DNA of 64,000 nt from Nisaea denitrificans DSM 18348 (lineage in GTDB: Bacteria; Pseudomonadota; Alphaproteobacteria; Thalassobaculales; Thalassobaculaceae), in contig NZ_AUFM01000011.1 of the NCBI RefSeq assembly GCF_000426505.1, forward strand, positions 1,302,001 to 1,366,000, read 5' to 3'. Made by a program: the position numbers and the translations under genes. Each line of letters begins with the position of its first letter. Position 1 is the stretch's first letter. A model generated the notes under the pieces. That model was not told the origin of the DNA, searched no databases, and saw only the letters and a program-made list of their open reading frames with translations. This document shows positions 9,088 through 18,738 of the stretch, in pieces.

Positions 9088-9807
9088 ATGGACTGGATTC
9101 TGGACCCCGCGATCTGGGCAAGCCTCGCCACCCTGACAGCGCTGGAAATCATTCTCGGGATCGATAACATTATCTTCGTCTCGATCGTCGCCGAGACCCT
9201 GCCTGAATCCCAGCGGCCCATGGCCCGGCGGATCGGCCTCGGGCTGGCGCTTATCCTGCGGCTGGTGATGCTCTCGGCGCTCGCCTGGATAGTCGGCCTG
9301 ACGGCACCGCTGGCGGAAATCCAGGGCTTCACGCTGTCCTGGCGCGATCTCATCCTGCTGCTCGGCGGGCTGTTCCTGCTCTACAAGGGCACGCACGAAA
9401 TTCACAACTCGGTCGAGGGCGAAAATGGAGAGACAAAGGCAAAGGTCAGCGCCGGGTTCGCGGGCGTGATCGGCCAGATCATCGTGCTCGACCTCGTCTT
9501 CTCCATCGATTCCGTGATTACCGCCGTCGGCATGGTTGACGATCTGGGCGTCATGATCGCCGCCGTCGTCATTGCCATGGCCGTGATGATTGTTGCAGCC
9601 GGTCCGATCGCCAGCTTTATCGAGAAGCATCCGACGACAAAAATGCTCGCACTCAGCTTCCTGATGCTGGTCGGTGTGGCGCTGGTTGCCGACGGACTGC
9701 ACTTCCACATTCCGCGCGGCTATATCTACTTCGCTGTGTTCTTCTCTGCCGCAGTGGAAGTGCTCAACCTGGTGGCGCGCGCACAAAGGAAGAAGGCGGA
9801 AGGCTGA
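9088..9807 (+). CDS. TerC family integral membrane protein
   Basis: A 239-aa TerC-family protein with about seven hydrophobic helices. Members are linked to manganese efflux or metalation of exported proteins (the YkoY/MeeY and Alx branch) and, in ter loci, tellurite resistance. The two acidic membrane motifs expected for metal transport are visible: EIILGIDNIIFV near 21-32 and VFSIDSVITAVG near 137-148. No other ter genes are nearby, so housekeeping metal handling is likelier than tellurite resistance. Confidence 0.88.
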   Translation: MDWILDPAIWASLATLTALEIILGIDNIIFVSIVAETLPESQRPMARRIGLGLALILRLVMLSALAWIVGLTAPLAEIQGFTLSWRDLILLLGGLFLLYKGTHEIHNSVEGENGETKAKVSAGFAGVIGQIIVLDLVFSIDSVITAVGMVDDLGVMIAAVVIAMAVMIVAAGPIASFIEKHPTTKMLALSFLMLVGVALVADGLHFHIPRGYIYFAVFFSAAVEVLNLVARAQRKKAEG

Positions 9808-9840
9808 GCTCTGGGCGAGCTATCACTGCGAGGCGAGCGG

Positions 9841-10617
9841 TCAGCCCTTTTTCCGCACCTTGTTCTTCAGCAGCGTGCTGACCACGCCATGCATCGTTCG
9901 CACGTCCTGATCCGTCATTTGAGCGCGATTGAAGATATTGCGGATGTTGCGGCGGATGGTCGGCGCGAGGGTTTCCGGAAACAGGAAGCCCCCCTCGTAC
10001 AGCTCGTCTTCCAGGCGGTTCAGGAAATACTCCCTGTCCTCGACGCTGGCGGGGTCGCTTTGGCCGCTCAGGATAACATCGGGGGTCTCGTCCCCCGCCT
10101 GATACCATTCGTAGCCCAGCAGCAAGACCGCCTGTGCGAGGTTGAGCGACGAGAAGGCCGGGTTCAGCGGTACATGCACGATGGCATCGGCCAGAGCCAC
10201 CTCGTCATTCTCCAGCCCTGACCGCTCCGGCCCGAACAAGAGACCGCCCCGATGGCCGCTGCCGATATGGCGCTTCATTTCCGCCGCACCCGCACGGGGC
10301 GTAAAGGCGCGCTTCACCTGATCCCGGCTCCTGGCCGTGGTTGCCAAAACCAGCTTGAGATCGGCAATCGCGTCTTTCGTGGTATCGAAGACTTTGACAT
10401 TTTCCAGGACTGTGACGGCGCCGGCCGCCATGGATTCCGCCTTCGGGTTCGGCCAACCGTCACGCGGAGCCACCAGCCGCATCTCTTCAAGCCCGCAATT
10501 CAGCATGGCCCGCGCGGCGGCACCGATATTCTCTCCCAATTGTGGGCGCACGAGAATGACAACCGGCGCATCCGCATCACCGCGGGCGCCCGCCTTGCTC
10601 TTATCTGTTCCAGCCAT
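9841..10617 (-). CDS. trmJ: tRNA/rRNA 2'-O-methyltransferase TrmJ-like (SPOUT)
   Basis: This SpoU/TrmH-superfamily SAM methyltransferase most resembles TrmJ, which 2'-O-methylates position 32 in the tRNA anticodon loop. The 258-aa protein shows VRPQLGENIGAAARAMLNCG (motif 1, near 24-43), GLLFGPERSGLEN (motif 2, near 125-137) and VPLNPAFSSLNLAQAVLLLGYEW (motif 3, knot region; landmarks NPAF and SLNLAQAV). Its ATG lies three bases after the cimA stop, so the two are cotranscribed. Confidence 0.88.
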   Translation of the reverse strand: MAGTDKSKAGARGDADAPVVILVRPQLGENIGAAARAMLNCGLEEMRLVAPRDGWPNPKAESMAAGAVTVLENVKVFDTTKDAIADLKLVLATTARSRDQVKRAFTPRAGAAEMKRHIGSGHRGGLLFGPERSGLENDEVALADAIVHVPLNPAFSSLNLAQAVLLLGYEWYQAGDETPDVILSGQSDPASVEDREYFLNRLEDELYEGGFLFPETLAPTIRRNIRNIFNRAQMTDQDVRTMHGVVSTLLKNKVRKKG

Positions 10618-10620
10618 GGC

Positions 10621-12234
10621 TCAGGCGTCGACCTTCGCGGTGGTTCCGGATTTGAGCAGCCGGTAGTTCAGGCTGTCGGAAAGCGCCATGATTGACGCGT
10701 CGATGATATTGGCTGAGACGCCGACCGTTCGCCACGTGGTGCCGTCCGGCGCGGCGCTTTCGATCATCACCCGGGTCACCGCGTCCGTACCGTCGCTGTT
10801 CGGCGGCGGCGGAAGGATACGCACCTTGTAGTCCATCAGCTTCACGTCATCGATGTTCCGGTAAGCGGTGCTCAGAGCCTTGCGAATGGCAAGATCGAGC
10901 GCGTTGACGGGACCATTACCGACCGCGACTTCGTGCAGGCGCTGACCGGCGACCACGACGGTGGCTGTCGCCTCGGACTCGATCACCGTCTGCCCCTTCG
11001 CATTGAAGCGGCGTTCATCCATCACCCGGAAGCGCTCGATGGAGAAGTAATCAGGCACAGACTCAACAGTCCTGCGCGCCAGCAATTCAAAACTGGCCTC
11101 GGCGGTGTCGAAGGAATAGCCGAGGAATTCCTTCTCTTTCACATCCTCGACCAGACGCTGGATCTTCGGATTTTTCGGGTCGATCTCGACCCCGATCTCG
11201 GCAAAGCGGGCAAGAATGTTCGAGCGCCCCGCCTGATCAGAGACCAGAATATGGCGCTGGTTCCCTACCAGCTCCGGATCGATATGCTCATAAGTCTTCG
11301 GATCTTTCTGGACCGCCGAAACATGCAGGCCGCCCTTATGGGCAAAGGCCGCGTCACCGACAAAGGCCGCATGCGGGTTCGGCGACCGGTTCAGACGGTC
11401 ATCCAGCATCCGTGACAGCTTCTTCAGCTGCGTCATTCCCTTGGCGTCGACCCCGGTCTCGTAGTTCATCTTGAGGCCGAGGATCGCTGTCAGGGTCACG
11501 ATGTTCGCATTACCGCAGCGCTCACCCAGACCGTTGATCGTGCCCTGCACCTGCCGCGCTCCGGCGCGAACAGCCGCCAGCGTATTGGCCACCGCATTCT
11601 CCGTGTCGTTATGCGTGTGGATGCCGATATGACTGCCAGGCACCACCTTGATGACATCCGTGACGATCTGCTCGACCTCATGCGGCAGCGCGCCGCCATT
11701 GGTGTCGCAAAGCACGACCCAGCGCGCACCGGATTCATAGGCTGCCGTTACGCAGGACAGTGCATATTCCGGATTGGCCTTGTAGCCGTCGAAGAAATGC
11801 TCGCAATCGAACATAGGCTCGAAACCGCGCTTGATCGCCAGGGCCATGCTGTCGCGGATCATCTGGACGTTTTCGTCCCGTTCGATCTCAAGGGCGACAT
11901 CGACGTGAAAGTCCCATGTCTTGCCAACCAGACACGCCGCACCCGCTTTCGAGCCGAGCACGCCGGCAAGCCCCGGATCATTCTCCGCACTGCGCCCGGG
12001 ACGCCGCGTCATCCCGAAAGCAACAAGGGTTGCCCGCTCCAGTTTTGGCGGATCGGCGAAAAACCGGTCATCGGTGGGATTGGCGCCCGGCCAGCCCCCC
12101 TCGACGTAATCGATCCCTATCTCGTCCAGAGCGCGCGCAATCGCAATCTTGTCCGCCGGCGTAAAATCAACACCGCGGGTTTGCTGTCCGTCTCTGAGTG
12201 TCGTGTCGAAAAGATAGATACGATTGTCCGTCAT
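10621..12234 (-). CDS. cimA: (R)-citramalate synthase
   Basis: CimA condenses pyruvate and acetyl-CoA to (R)-citramalate, a threonine-independent route to 2-ketobutyrate and isoleucine. The 537-aa protein has the HMGL-like TIM barrel (about 5-280) with FDTTLRDGQQTRG at the N-terminus and the HTHND metal-binding motif near 204-208, followed by the communication and LeuA-type allosteric domain (about 380-530). The length and the motif ERCGNANI favour the CimA subfamily over 2-isopropylmalate synthase. Its stop codon is three bases before trmJ. Confidence 0.93.
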   Translation of the reverse strand: MTDNRIYLFDTTLRDGQQTRGVDFTPADKIAIARALDEIGIDYVEGGWPGANPTDDRFFADPPKLERATLVAFGMTRRPGRSAENDPGLAGVLGSKAGAACLVGKTWDFHVDVALEIERDENVQMIRDSMALAIKRGFEPMFDCEHFFDGYKANPEYALSCVTAAYESGARWVVLCDTNGGALPHEVEQIVTDVIKVVPGSHIGIHTHNDTENAVANTLAAVRAGARQVQGTINGLGERCGNANIVTLTAILGLKMNYETGVDAKGMTQLKKLSRMLDDRLNRSPNPHAAFVGDAAFAHKGGLHVSAVQKDPKTYEHIDPELVGNQRHILVSDQAGRSNILARFAEIGVEIDPKNPKIQRLVEDVKEKEFLGYSFDTAEASFELLARRTVESVPDYFSIERFRVMDERRFNAKGQTVIESEATATVVVAGQRLHEVAVGNGPVNALDLAIRKALSTAYRNIDDVKLMDYKVRILPPPPNSDGTDAVTRVMIESAAPDGTTWRTVGVSANIIDASIMALSDSLNYRLLKSGTTAKVDA

Positions 12235-12468
12235 GGGCCCGATCCTGTTATGCGTGACGGTGTTTTAGCATTGCCGCGATGGCTGGCACAAAGGCATTAG
12301 CCCGGCAGGACTGAACAACGACCTCAACAGGTGACGACGATGGCTCATGATTGGTGAACCAACCTCGGAAACCAGCCCTAACTTTATTGAATTTAATTGG
12401 CGTTTTAACTTAAAATTATTCATATCTCGCTATGAGCACACCTACCAGTTCAGACCCTCTGCAACCTA

Positions 12469-13080
12469 GTGAGTGCACCATTGCGAGACGACAATTTCAT
12501 TTACGCTTCCCTTGCCCCCGCCGATCCCAGATTGCAGAGGTTACTGCCGGATCCGCGCGGCTACACCTTGCACAACTACGCGATTTCCGCCGTCCGCAAT
12601 GCAGACCTAGACAGCAACCATTTCATCCATCCGCAGCACCGCTGTCTGGTGGACTGGTTCAAATCGAAATACCGCGATGACATCAACGGGGTTTTCTACA
12701 AACGGTTTGATCCGCTCGACGTCAAGCCAGCGCTCGGGACAATTGTCGTATTGGAGCCGACGGACAATTACGCGAATTACCGCTATCGGCTTTACGGCTC
12801 ACAGGTGGTCGATACCTATGGCGCCGATCTCACCGGTCGCACCAGCGCGGAACTTAATACAGAATCGACGCGTAATGTGCGGCCGCAATATCAGGCGGCC
12901 GCGCGCAACAACATCACTGTCTATACCGAGCACGACAAGGATCGGGCTCATGAGCTGGACAAGATCGCCCGCTGGGACCGCTGGTCCCGCCTGATCCTTC
13001 CGCTCGTCGACGAGGACGCGACGGTGAAACGAATTCTCGTGAGCATGGTGGCCACCGAGATCCCCTTCAACAGCGTCTGA
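12469..13080 (+). CDS. PAS_5-type domain protein
   Basis: A 203-aa cytosolic protein resembling the PAS_5 family abundant in Rhodospirillales. The core is the NYRYRLYGSQVVDTYGADLTGRT block (landmarks YRLYGS near 104-109 and GADLTGR near 117-123), followed by RWSRLILPLVDED and a VSMV strand. The ligand is unknown. There is no output domain, so it probably acts by protein contact. The GTG at 12469 is the best available start, without a strong ribosome site; a TTG at 12481 is possible. The preceding 130 bases are AT-rich and form a divergent promoter region with cimA. Confidence 0.75.
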   Translation: MSAPLRDDNFIYASLAPADPRLQRLLPDPRGYTLHNYAISAVRNADLDSNHFIHPQHRCLVDWFKSKYRDDINGVFYKRFDPLDVKPALGTIVVLEPTDNYANYRYRLYGSQVVDTYGADLTGRTSAELNTESTRNVRPQYQAAARNNITVYTEHDKDRAHELDKIARWDRWSRLILPLVDEDATVKRILVSMVATEIPFNSV

Positions 13081-13102
13081 GACCAGGCTAGGGCATAACA
13101 GC

Positions 13103-14497
13103 CTAGCCGCGCCGCCAAGCCGTCCCGCCCGCGCCATCCTCCAGCACGATGCCGGCCTCGGCAAGCTGATCGCGGACACGATCAGCCTCGGCGAAATCCT
13201 TTTCCTTACGTGCCTCGATGCGGCGTGCGACCAGCGCCTCGATGTCGGCATCGCTGAGGCTTTCACCCGCGTCGGACGACCACCGGAACCAGGCATCCGG
13301 ATCGCTGCCGAAGAGCCCCATCAGCTCACCCGATGCTTTCAGCTTGGCCTGCGCCTTCGCCTTCTTGCGCCGGGTCGGCGCCTTGTTTGCTTCTGTCGCG
13401 AGCACATGCAGACGGGCAATCGCAAGCGGCGTGTTGAGGTCATCCGCCAGTGCATCGACCAGATGCCGATCAGGCTTCGAGTCGGGAAGCTCGTCCACCT
13501 CCACATTGCGCAGCACCAGATAGAACCGGTCGAGCGCGGCTTTCGCTTCTTTCAGGCCTTCCTTGGAGAAATCCATCGGCGCCCGATAGTGGGTGGACAG
13601 CAGGTGATAGCGGATCACCTCACCCTGCCAGTCCTTCAGCAGGTCGTTGACGGTGTAGAAATTGCCAACGGACTTGGCCATCTTCTCGCCCTCGACCGTG
13701 ACGAAGCCGTTATGCACCCAATAGCGGGCCATCCTTTCGGTATCGTGCGCGCAGCAGCTCTGGGCGATCTCGTTCTCATGGTGTGGGAAGATCAGATCCA
13801 ATCCGCCGGCATGAATATCGAACTCCTCGCCAAGATAGCGCGCGCTCATCGCCGAGCATTCGATATGCCAGCCCGGCCGGCCGTATCCCCAGGGGCTTTC
13901 CCAGCCCGGAGTTTCATCGTCCGACGGCTTCCAGAGGATGAAATCGGCCGGGTCCTTCTTGTACGGCGCCACCTCGACGCGGGCACCGGCAATCAGCTCG
14001 TCCCTATTTCGCCGGGAGAGCCCGCCATATTTTTCCATGGACGGTACGCTGAAGAGAACGTGACCGTCCGCGGCATAGGCATGGCCCTTGTCGATCAAGG
14101 TTCCGATCATTTCTATCATGCCGGCAATATTCTCTGTCGCACGCGGCTCAACCGACGGCGGAAGAGCCTCGAGCGCCGCCATGTCCGCCCGGTAGACCTC
14201 AGCCGTCCCCTCCGTCAGCTCGCGAATACTGATGCCGGACTCCTTGGCCCGTGCGTTGATCTTGTCGTCGATGTCCGTGATGTTGCGGACATAGAGCACA
14301 TGCTCTTCGCCATAGACGAGACGCAGCAGCCGGAACAGCATATCGAAAGCGACGACAGGCCGCGCATTGCCGATATGAGCATAATCATAAACGGTCGGGC
14401 CGCAGGCATAGAGCCGCACGTTCGCCGGATCGATCGGCTCGAAGGTTTCTTTCTGACGCGTCAGCGTATTGTGCAATTTAATGGTCATGGCGGACAT
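13103..14497 (-). CDS. cysS: Cysteinyl-tRNA synthetase
   Basis: CysRS charges tRNA-Cys. The 464-aa length matches. The class I HIGH-type motif is AHIGNARP near residue 40, the zinc-binding CGPTVYDY is near 32, and the second catalytic motif appears as GEKMAKSVGNF near 271-281, the common Ala variant of KMSKS. Two in-frame ATGs (14497 and 14488) are possible; GGAAG eight bases before the first favours it. It lies 150 bases downstream of gltX on the same strand. Confidence 0.97.
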   Translation of the reverse strand: MSAMTIKLHNTLTRQKETFEPIDPANVRLYACGPTVYDYAHIGNARPVVAFDMLFRLLRLVYGEEHVLYVRNITDIDDKINARAKESGISIRELTEGTAEVYRADMAALEALPPSVEPRATENIAGMIEMIGTLIDKGHAYAADGHVLFSVPSMEKYGGLSRRNRDELIAGARVEVAPYKKDPADFILWKPSDDETPGWESPWGYGRPGWHIECSAMSARYLGEEFDIHAGGLDLIFPHHENEIAQSCCAHDTERMARYWVHNGFVTVEGEKMAKSVGNFYTVNDLLKDWQGEVIRYHLLSTHYRAPMDFSKEGLKEAKAALDRFYLVLRNVEVDELPDSKPDRHLVDALADDLNTPLAIARLHVLATEANKAPTRRKKAKAQAKLKASGELMGLFGSDPDAWFRWSSDAGESLSDADIEALVARRIEARKEKDFAEADRVRDQLAEAGIVLEDGAGGTAWRRG

Positions 14498-14647
14498 CGC
14501 GCGGGCTTCCGTTTCGCGTGGAATGGGGACTATTTAGGGGAACCGGTCAGAGCCGGTCCGGGCGCCTAGGCGCGACAGAGATCGCCGGCAAGAAAAGCCG
14601 GTACATTGATCACGTCATGCAGCTTGCGCGAAAACATCGAGAGTTCC

Positions 14648-15997
14648 TCAGGCACGAGAGCCTTGCAGCCGCGCGAGCACTTTCTCGCGCGCGATCAAAG
14701 GTAACAGTTCACCCATGTCCGGTCCACGGCTTTGCCCGGTTACCGCCTCGCGCAGAGGCATGAAGAGCTGCTTGCCCTTCCGCCCGGTCGCCGTCTTGAC
14801 CGCATCCGCCCATGCCTTCCAGGTTCCCTGGTCCCACGGGCCTTCCGGCAGGATAGCCGCAGCGGCAGCGGCATATTCCACATCTTCGATCAACGGATCG
14901 ATCTCGCCCGAGCAGACATCCCACCAGAGTTTCGCGTCCGGCAGAAGTTCGAGATTGCCCCGGACCGCCAGCCAGAACGGCTCGCCACCGGCAATACCCA
15001 TCCCCGCCAGCCGATCGGCAACAACAGTGAACGCCGTGTCGTGCAGGATCTTTGCATTCAGGCCATGCAGCTCCGCCGGATCAAAACGCGGCGTCGCTCG
15101 GGAAAACTTGGAAATATCGAAATCGGCGACGAGCTGATCAAGTGTCTGCCGGGGTTCGACCGGGTCCGACGTGCCCATCTTGGCAAGCAGCGTGTTGATC
15201 GACATGGCTTCGAGACCATCATCCCGGAGCTGTTGCAAACCGAGCGAGCCGAGCCGCTTGGAAAGCCCCTGCCCGTCCGCGTCCGTCAGCAAAGACAGAT
15301 GCCCCATCTGCGGCGGCACGGCATCAAGCGCCTTGAAGAGCTGGATCTGGGCAGCGGAGTTGGTCAGATGATCCTCACCGCGCAGGATATGCGTGATACC
15401 GAGCTCAATATCGTCAACCACGGAGGCCAGCGTGTAGATCGGCCGGCCATCGGCGCGCAGCAGCACCGGGTCACTGAGGCTGGCCATATGATAGTGGGAC
15501 TCGCCCCGCACCAGATCGCTCCAGCGCTCTTCCTCATGGATCAGCTTGAAGCGCCAGTGCGGCTGAATGCCCGCCGCTTCCTTCTCCACCTTCTCCTCGT
15601 CGGTCAGGTTAAGCGCCGAGCGGTCATAGACTGGCGGCCGTCCGGCGGAGAGTTGCGCCTTGCGCTTCAAGCCGAGCTCGTCCTGAGTCTCGTAGCAGGG
15701 ATAGAGCCGCCCGGAGGCTTTCAAACGTTCAACGGCCGCGTCATAGCGGTCCAGCCTGTCCGACTGGCGCGCAAACAGGTCCCAGGTCAGACCGAGCCAG
15801 GTCAGGTCCTCTTCGATACCGCGCTCATACTCCTCGGTCGAGCGCTCGTCGTCCGTATCGTCCATGCGCAGCAGGAAGGTACCGCCGGCCTTGCGGGCAA
15901 ACAGCCAGTTGACCAGCGCGGTCCTGGTATTACCGACATGCAGGCGGCCCGTCGGGCTCGGCGCGAAACGGACGATCACATTACTCGAAGAGGTCAT
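14648..15997 (-). CDS. gltX: Glutamyl-tRNA synthetase
   Basis: The class I GluRS charges tRNA-Glu and, in many alphaproteobacteria, also tRNA-Gln for the transamidation route. The 449-aa protein has RFAPSPTGRLHVGNTRTAL (HIGH-equivalent HVGN near 21-24) and GQGLSKRLGSLGLQQLRDDG (KMSKS-equivalent LSKRLG near 240). The start ATG overlaps the nadE stop by four bases (ATGA), indicating translational coupling. Alphaproteobacteria often carry two GluRS paralogues; which one this is cannot be settled from the sequence alone. Confidence 0.95.
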   Translation of the reverse strand: MTSSSNVIVRFAPSPTGRLHVGNTRTALVNWLFARKAGGTFLLRMDDTDDERSTEEYERGIEEDLTWLGLTWDLFARQSDRLDRYDAAVERLKASGRLYPCYETQDELGLKRKAQLSAGRPPVYDRSALNLTDEEKVEKEAAGIQPHWRFKLIHEEERWSDLVRGESHYHMASLSDPVLLRADGRPIYTLASVVDDIELGITHILRGEDHLTNSAAQIQLFKALDAVPPQMGHLSLLTDADGQGLSKRLGSLGLQQLRDDGLEAMSINTLLAKMGTSDPVEPRQTLDQLVADFDISKFSRATPRFDPAELHGLNAKILHDTAFTVVADRLAGMGIAGGEPFWLAVRGNLELLPDAKLWWDVCSGEIDPLIEDVEYAAAAAAILPEGPWDQGTWKAWADAVKTATGRKGKQLFMPLREAVTGQSRGPDMGELLPLIAREKVLARLQGSRA

Positions 15998-17688
15998 TCT
16001 GCGGCCTTGGCTGCGGGCGACGCCACATAGGCGCCGAGGAAAGCATTGGTCAGCGGATAACGGCGGTCACGACCGAAAGCTTTCAGAGTAACCTTGACGC
16101 CCGGAGGTGCCTGGCGGCGCTTGTATTCCGCGCGGTCCAGAAGCCTCCAGACCTTGAGCACTGTCTCCGCATCATAACCCTTGGTCACGATATCTGCGAT
16201 CGGTGTCTCGTTCTCGATCAGCTCTTCCAGGATCGCATCCAGCACCGGATAGGGCGGCAGGGAATCCTCGTCCTTCTGATCCGGCCGAAGTTCGGCGGAC
16301 GGCGGCTTGGTAATGATCCGCTCCGGCATGACCGCACCGTCAGGGCCGAGAGCGCCTGCTGGCTTGTTCTCGTTACGCCAGCGGCAGAGCGCGAAGACGG
16401 ACATCTTGTAGACGTCCTTCAGCACATTGTAGCCGCCGCACATATCGCCGTAGAGCGTCGCGTAACCGACGGACATCTCGGACTTGTTGCCGGTCGATAG
16501 CACCATGTAGCCAAACTTGTTGGACAGGGCCATCAGGGCCATGCCACGCGAGCGGGACTGGATGTTCTCTTCGGTGATATCGCTGTTGGTGCCTTTGAAG
16601 AACGGCGCCAGCATTTCATCGAACGCGCTCATGGCCGGGCCGATATTGATCTCGTCCAGACGCACGCCAAGCAACCGGGACGCTTCAGCCGCATCTTCCA
16701 GGCTCTCCCGGCTGGTATAAGGCGACGGCATCATCACGCAATGCACACGGTCGGGGCCGAGCGCGTCAACGGCGACGGCGGCACTCAGGGCGGAGTCGAT
16801 ACCGCCCGACATGCCGATCAGCACACCCTTGAAGCAATTCTTGTTCACATAGTCGCGGACACCGCAGACCAGCGCTTGATACAGCGCTGCATCGCCGGTC
16901 TCGATCTCAACGGTTTCGGCCGGCGCACAGACCCAGCCTTCCGCCCCATTACTCCAATGCGTGATAACAACCTTTTCCTGCCATGCCGGCAGCTGTGCCG
17001 CGAGGGTTCGGTCGGCATTGAGCACGAAGGACGCACCATCGAACACCAACTCGTCCTGGCCGCCGAGTTGGTTCAGATAGACCAGCGGCAAACCACTTTC
17101 GACCACGCGGGCGATACCGAGCTGCTGGCGCTGATCCGTTTTACCCGTCTCGAATGGCGAGCCATTCGGGACCAGCAGGATTTCCCCGCCGGTCTCGGCA
17201 ATGCATTCGACCACATCCGGAGTCCAGATATCCTCGCAGATCGGAATGCCGATGCGTACGCCCTTGAAGGCGATCGGGCCCGGCATGTCTCCGGCAGCGA
17301 ACACCCGCTTCTCATCGAACACACCATAGTTCGGCAGATCGGCCTTGTAGCGCTCGCCCGTGACCTTGCCGTCCTCGATCAGAACCACCGCGTTGTAGAC
17401 CCGGCCGTCATCGCCGCGCCACGGTGTGCCCAGCAGCACTGCTGGTCCGCCGTCGGCGGTTTCCCCAGCGAACGCATCGACAGCGATACGAATGCTGTCG
17501 ACGAACATCGGCTTAAGGATCAAATCTTCCGGCGGGTAGCCGCAGATATACAGCTCGCTCGTCAGCAGCAGGTCCGCGCCATGCTCCGCCGCCTCGGCCC
17601 GCGCCTTGCGCAACCGTTCGAGATTGCCCTGAAAGTCCCCGACAGTCGGGTTCAACTGGGCCAACGCAATCGTGAGTGTCTCGGTCAT
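15994..17688 (-). CDS. nadE: Glutamine-dependent NAD+ synthetase
   Basis: This enzyme amidates deamido-NAD with ATP and glutamine-derived ammonia, the last step of NAD synthesis. The 564-aa protein has an N-terminal nitrilase-type glutaminase domain (about 5-265) with the Glu in TSELYICGYPPEDL, the Lys in ERYKADLPN and the nucleophile Cys in GIPICEDIW. A C-terminal NAD synthetase domain follows, with the PP-loop IGMSGGIDSALSAAVAVDAL (about 291-310). Overlap with gltX suggests an operon. The NAD salvage gene at 24.3-25.5 kb is separate. Confidence 0.96.
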   Translation of the reverse strand: MTETLTIALAQLNPTVGDFQGNLERLRKARAEAAEHGADLLLTSELYICGYPPEDLILKPMFVDSIRIAVDAFAGETADGGPAVLLGTPWRGDDGRVYNAVVLIEDGKVTGERYKADLPNYGVFDEKRVFAAGDMPGPIAFKGVRIGIPICEDIWTPDVVECIAETGGEILLVPNGSPFETGKTDQRQQLGIARVVESGLPLVYLNQLGGQDELVFDGASFVLNADRTLAAQLPAWQEKVVITHWSNGAEGWVCAPAETVEIETGDAALYQALVCGVRDYVNKNCFKGVLIGMSGGIDSALSAAVAVDALGPDRVHCVMMPSPYTSRESLEDAAEASRLLGVRLDEINIGPAMSAFDEMLAPFFKGTNSDITEENIQSRSRGMALMALSNKFGYMVLSTGNKSEMSVGYATLYGDMCGGYNVLKDVYKMSVFALCRWRNENKPAGALGPDGAVMPERIITKPPSAELRPDQKDEDSLPPYPVLDAILEELIENETPIADIVTKGYDAETVLKVWRLLDRAEYKRRQAPPGVKVTLKAFGRDRRYPLTNAFLGAYVASPAAKAAE

Positions 17689-17747
17689 GGCGCTTCTCTT
17701 AGCGCGGCGCGGGCAGGCTCACAAAGCGAAAACGGACGCCCAAGCGC

Positions 17748-18071
17748 TCAAGCCTCCCGGCATTGCCGGGCTTTGATGTCTTTCAACACCGGCATGAAAT
17801 CGTAGGTCGGGTAGAATTCGGTATCGAACGCACCCCAGGCGCTTTTCTCTATCGCCAGGTTAACTTCTCGCAGCCGATGGCCCGGCACCCGCAGGATAGC
17901 GACCTGCCCGATCCCCATCATCACATACCAGTTGACCACTTCGATGCCTTCCGGCGGAAACAGTTTCCAGAATTCGGCATTCTCAAGTTTCTCATTGATT
18001 TCGCTGAGATTTTTATCTTTCTGATGCTTCAGAAACACCGTCAGCAGAATCTCGCCTTCACCCGCGCTCAT
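17748..18071 (-). CDS. Conserved hypothetical protein
   Basis: A 107-aa cytosolic protein I do not recognise as a characterised family. It reads like a small alpha/beta-barrel stress-response or muconolactone-isomerase-like fold: a strand ILLTVFLKHQKDK (about 8-20), a helix with LSEINEKLENAEFWKLFPPEG, a strand VVNWYVMMGIGQVAILRV, and a C-terminal TEFYPTYDFMPV. The ATG at 18071 has a strong GGGAGGA eight bases upstream, so an ATG 48 bases earlier is rejected. It diverges from the DUF1330 gene, another small ferredoxin-like-fold protein. Confidence 0.7.
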   Translation of the reverse strand: MSAGEGEILLTVFLKHQKDKNLSEINEKLENAEFWKLFPPEGIEVVNWYVMMGIGQVAILRVPGHRLREVNLAIEKSAWGAFDTEFYPTYDFMPVLKDIKARQCREA

Positions 18072-18195
18072 AATGTCCTCCCTCGACATTCCATTGATGC
18101 GTGTCGGGAACTGAAGCATTCGCCTCGCCGATTGGCAACAGGAGGTCCGGAACGGCTACAGTGCATCGAAGAGAAAACAAACGGGGGAAGACACG

Positions 18196-18483
18196 ATGCC
18201 GGCCGGATACATCATTGCCCAGATCGACGTCTCTGACGCTGCTGCATTCGAAGAATATCGCGCCCTGGTCCCAAGCACGATCAAGCAATATGGCGGCGAG
18301 TACATCATCCGCGGCGGCAAGCAGGAAGACCTTGAAGGCTCTCCCAATCCTCGCACCGTGGTGGTTCGCTTCGACAGCTTCGAGCAAGCCCGGAAGTGGT
18401 ATTATTCCGCCGAATATGAAAAGCCGAAAGCTCTTCGCCAGGCCGCATCCTCAGGCAATGCCGTCCTGGTAGAAGGCGTGTGA
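18196..18483 (+). CDS. DUF1330 family protein
   Basis: A 95-aa protein of the DUF1330 family, small dimeric ferredoxin-like-fold (Dabb-related) proteins of unknown role. Landmarks are GYIIAQIDVSDAAAFEEYRALVP (landmark IDVSDAAAFEEY near 9-20), a GGEYIIRGG turn near 33-41, and the VVVRFDSFEQARKWYYSAEYEKPKALR block (landmarks RFDSFEQA near 58-65 and YEKPKALR near 74-81). GGGGAAG precedes the ATG. A 10-bp inverted repeat follows the stop codon. Confidence 0.88.
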   Translation: MPAGYIIAQIDVSDAAAFEEYRALVPSTIKQYGGEYIIRGGKQEDLEGSPNPRTVVVRFDSFEQARKWYYSAEYEKPKALRQAASSGNAVLVEGV

Positions 18484-18489
18484 CACCTC

Positions 18490-18524
18490 TCACCGTACCG
18501 CGATACGATTCACCGGTACGGTGA
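18490..18524. terminator. Inverted repeat after the DUF1330 gene
   Basis: TCACCGTACC at 18490-18499 pairs perfectly with GGTACGGTGA at 18515-18524 across a 15-base loop, starting seven bases after the stop codon. There is no immediate U-tract (a T-run begins about 15 bases later), so it may be a weak terminator, an mRNA-stabilising hairpin, or an operator for the downstream transporter. Confidence 0.55.
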
Positions 18525-18738
18525 ACGTCAATTGATGCTTTTTTGTGCGCTGCAGCATGAAATCGCCTAAAATTATTGCAGCCTAGGACAGGGCATCCTG
18601 TCCTGGCATCCTGCCTTCTCCGCCCCTTCTCGCGGGCATTCGGCCAAATCAAGATCTATTTCCCTTCCCGGCGCGGACTTGGCACATCCGTTGCGAAGAA
18701 TTCCCCGCCCTCCTTCAGCGACTTCAGATCGCGACATC

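Noticed and set aside
9088-9807. Tellurite resistance locus
   Set aside because: A single TerC-family gene without terZABD neighbours is better read as metal handling.
14732-16030. 432-codon plus-strand open frame
   Set aside because: It is antisense to gltX, which has complete class I synthetase motifs.
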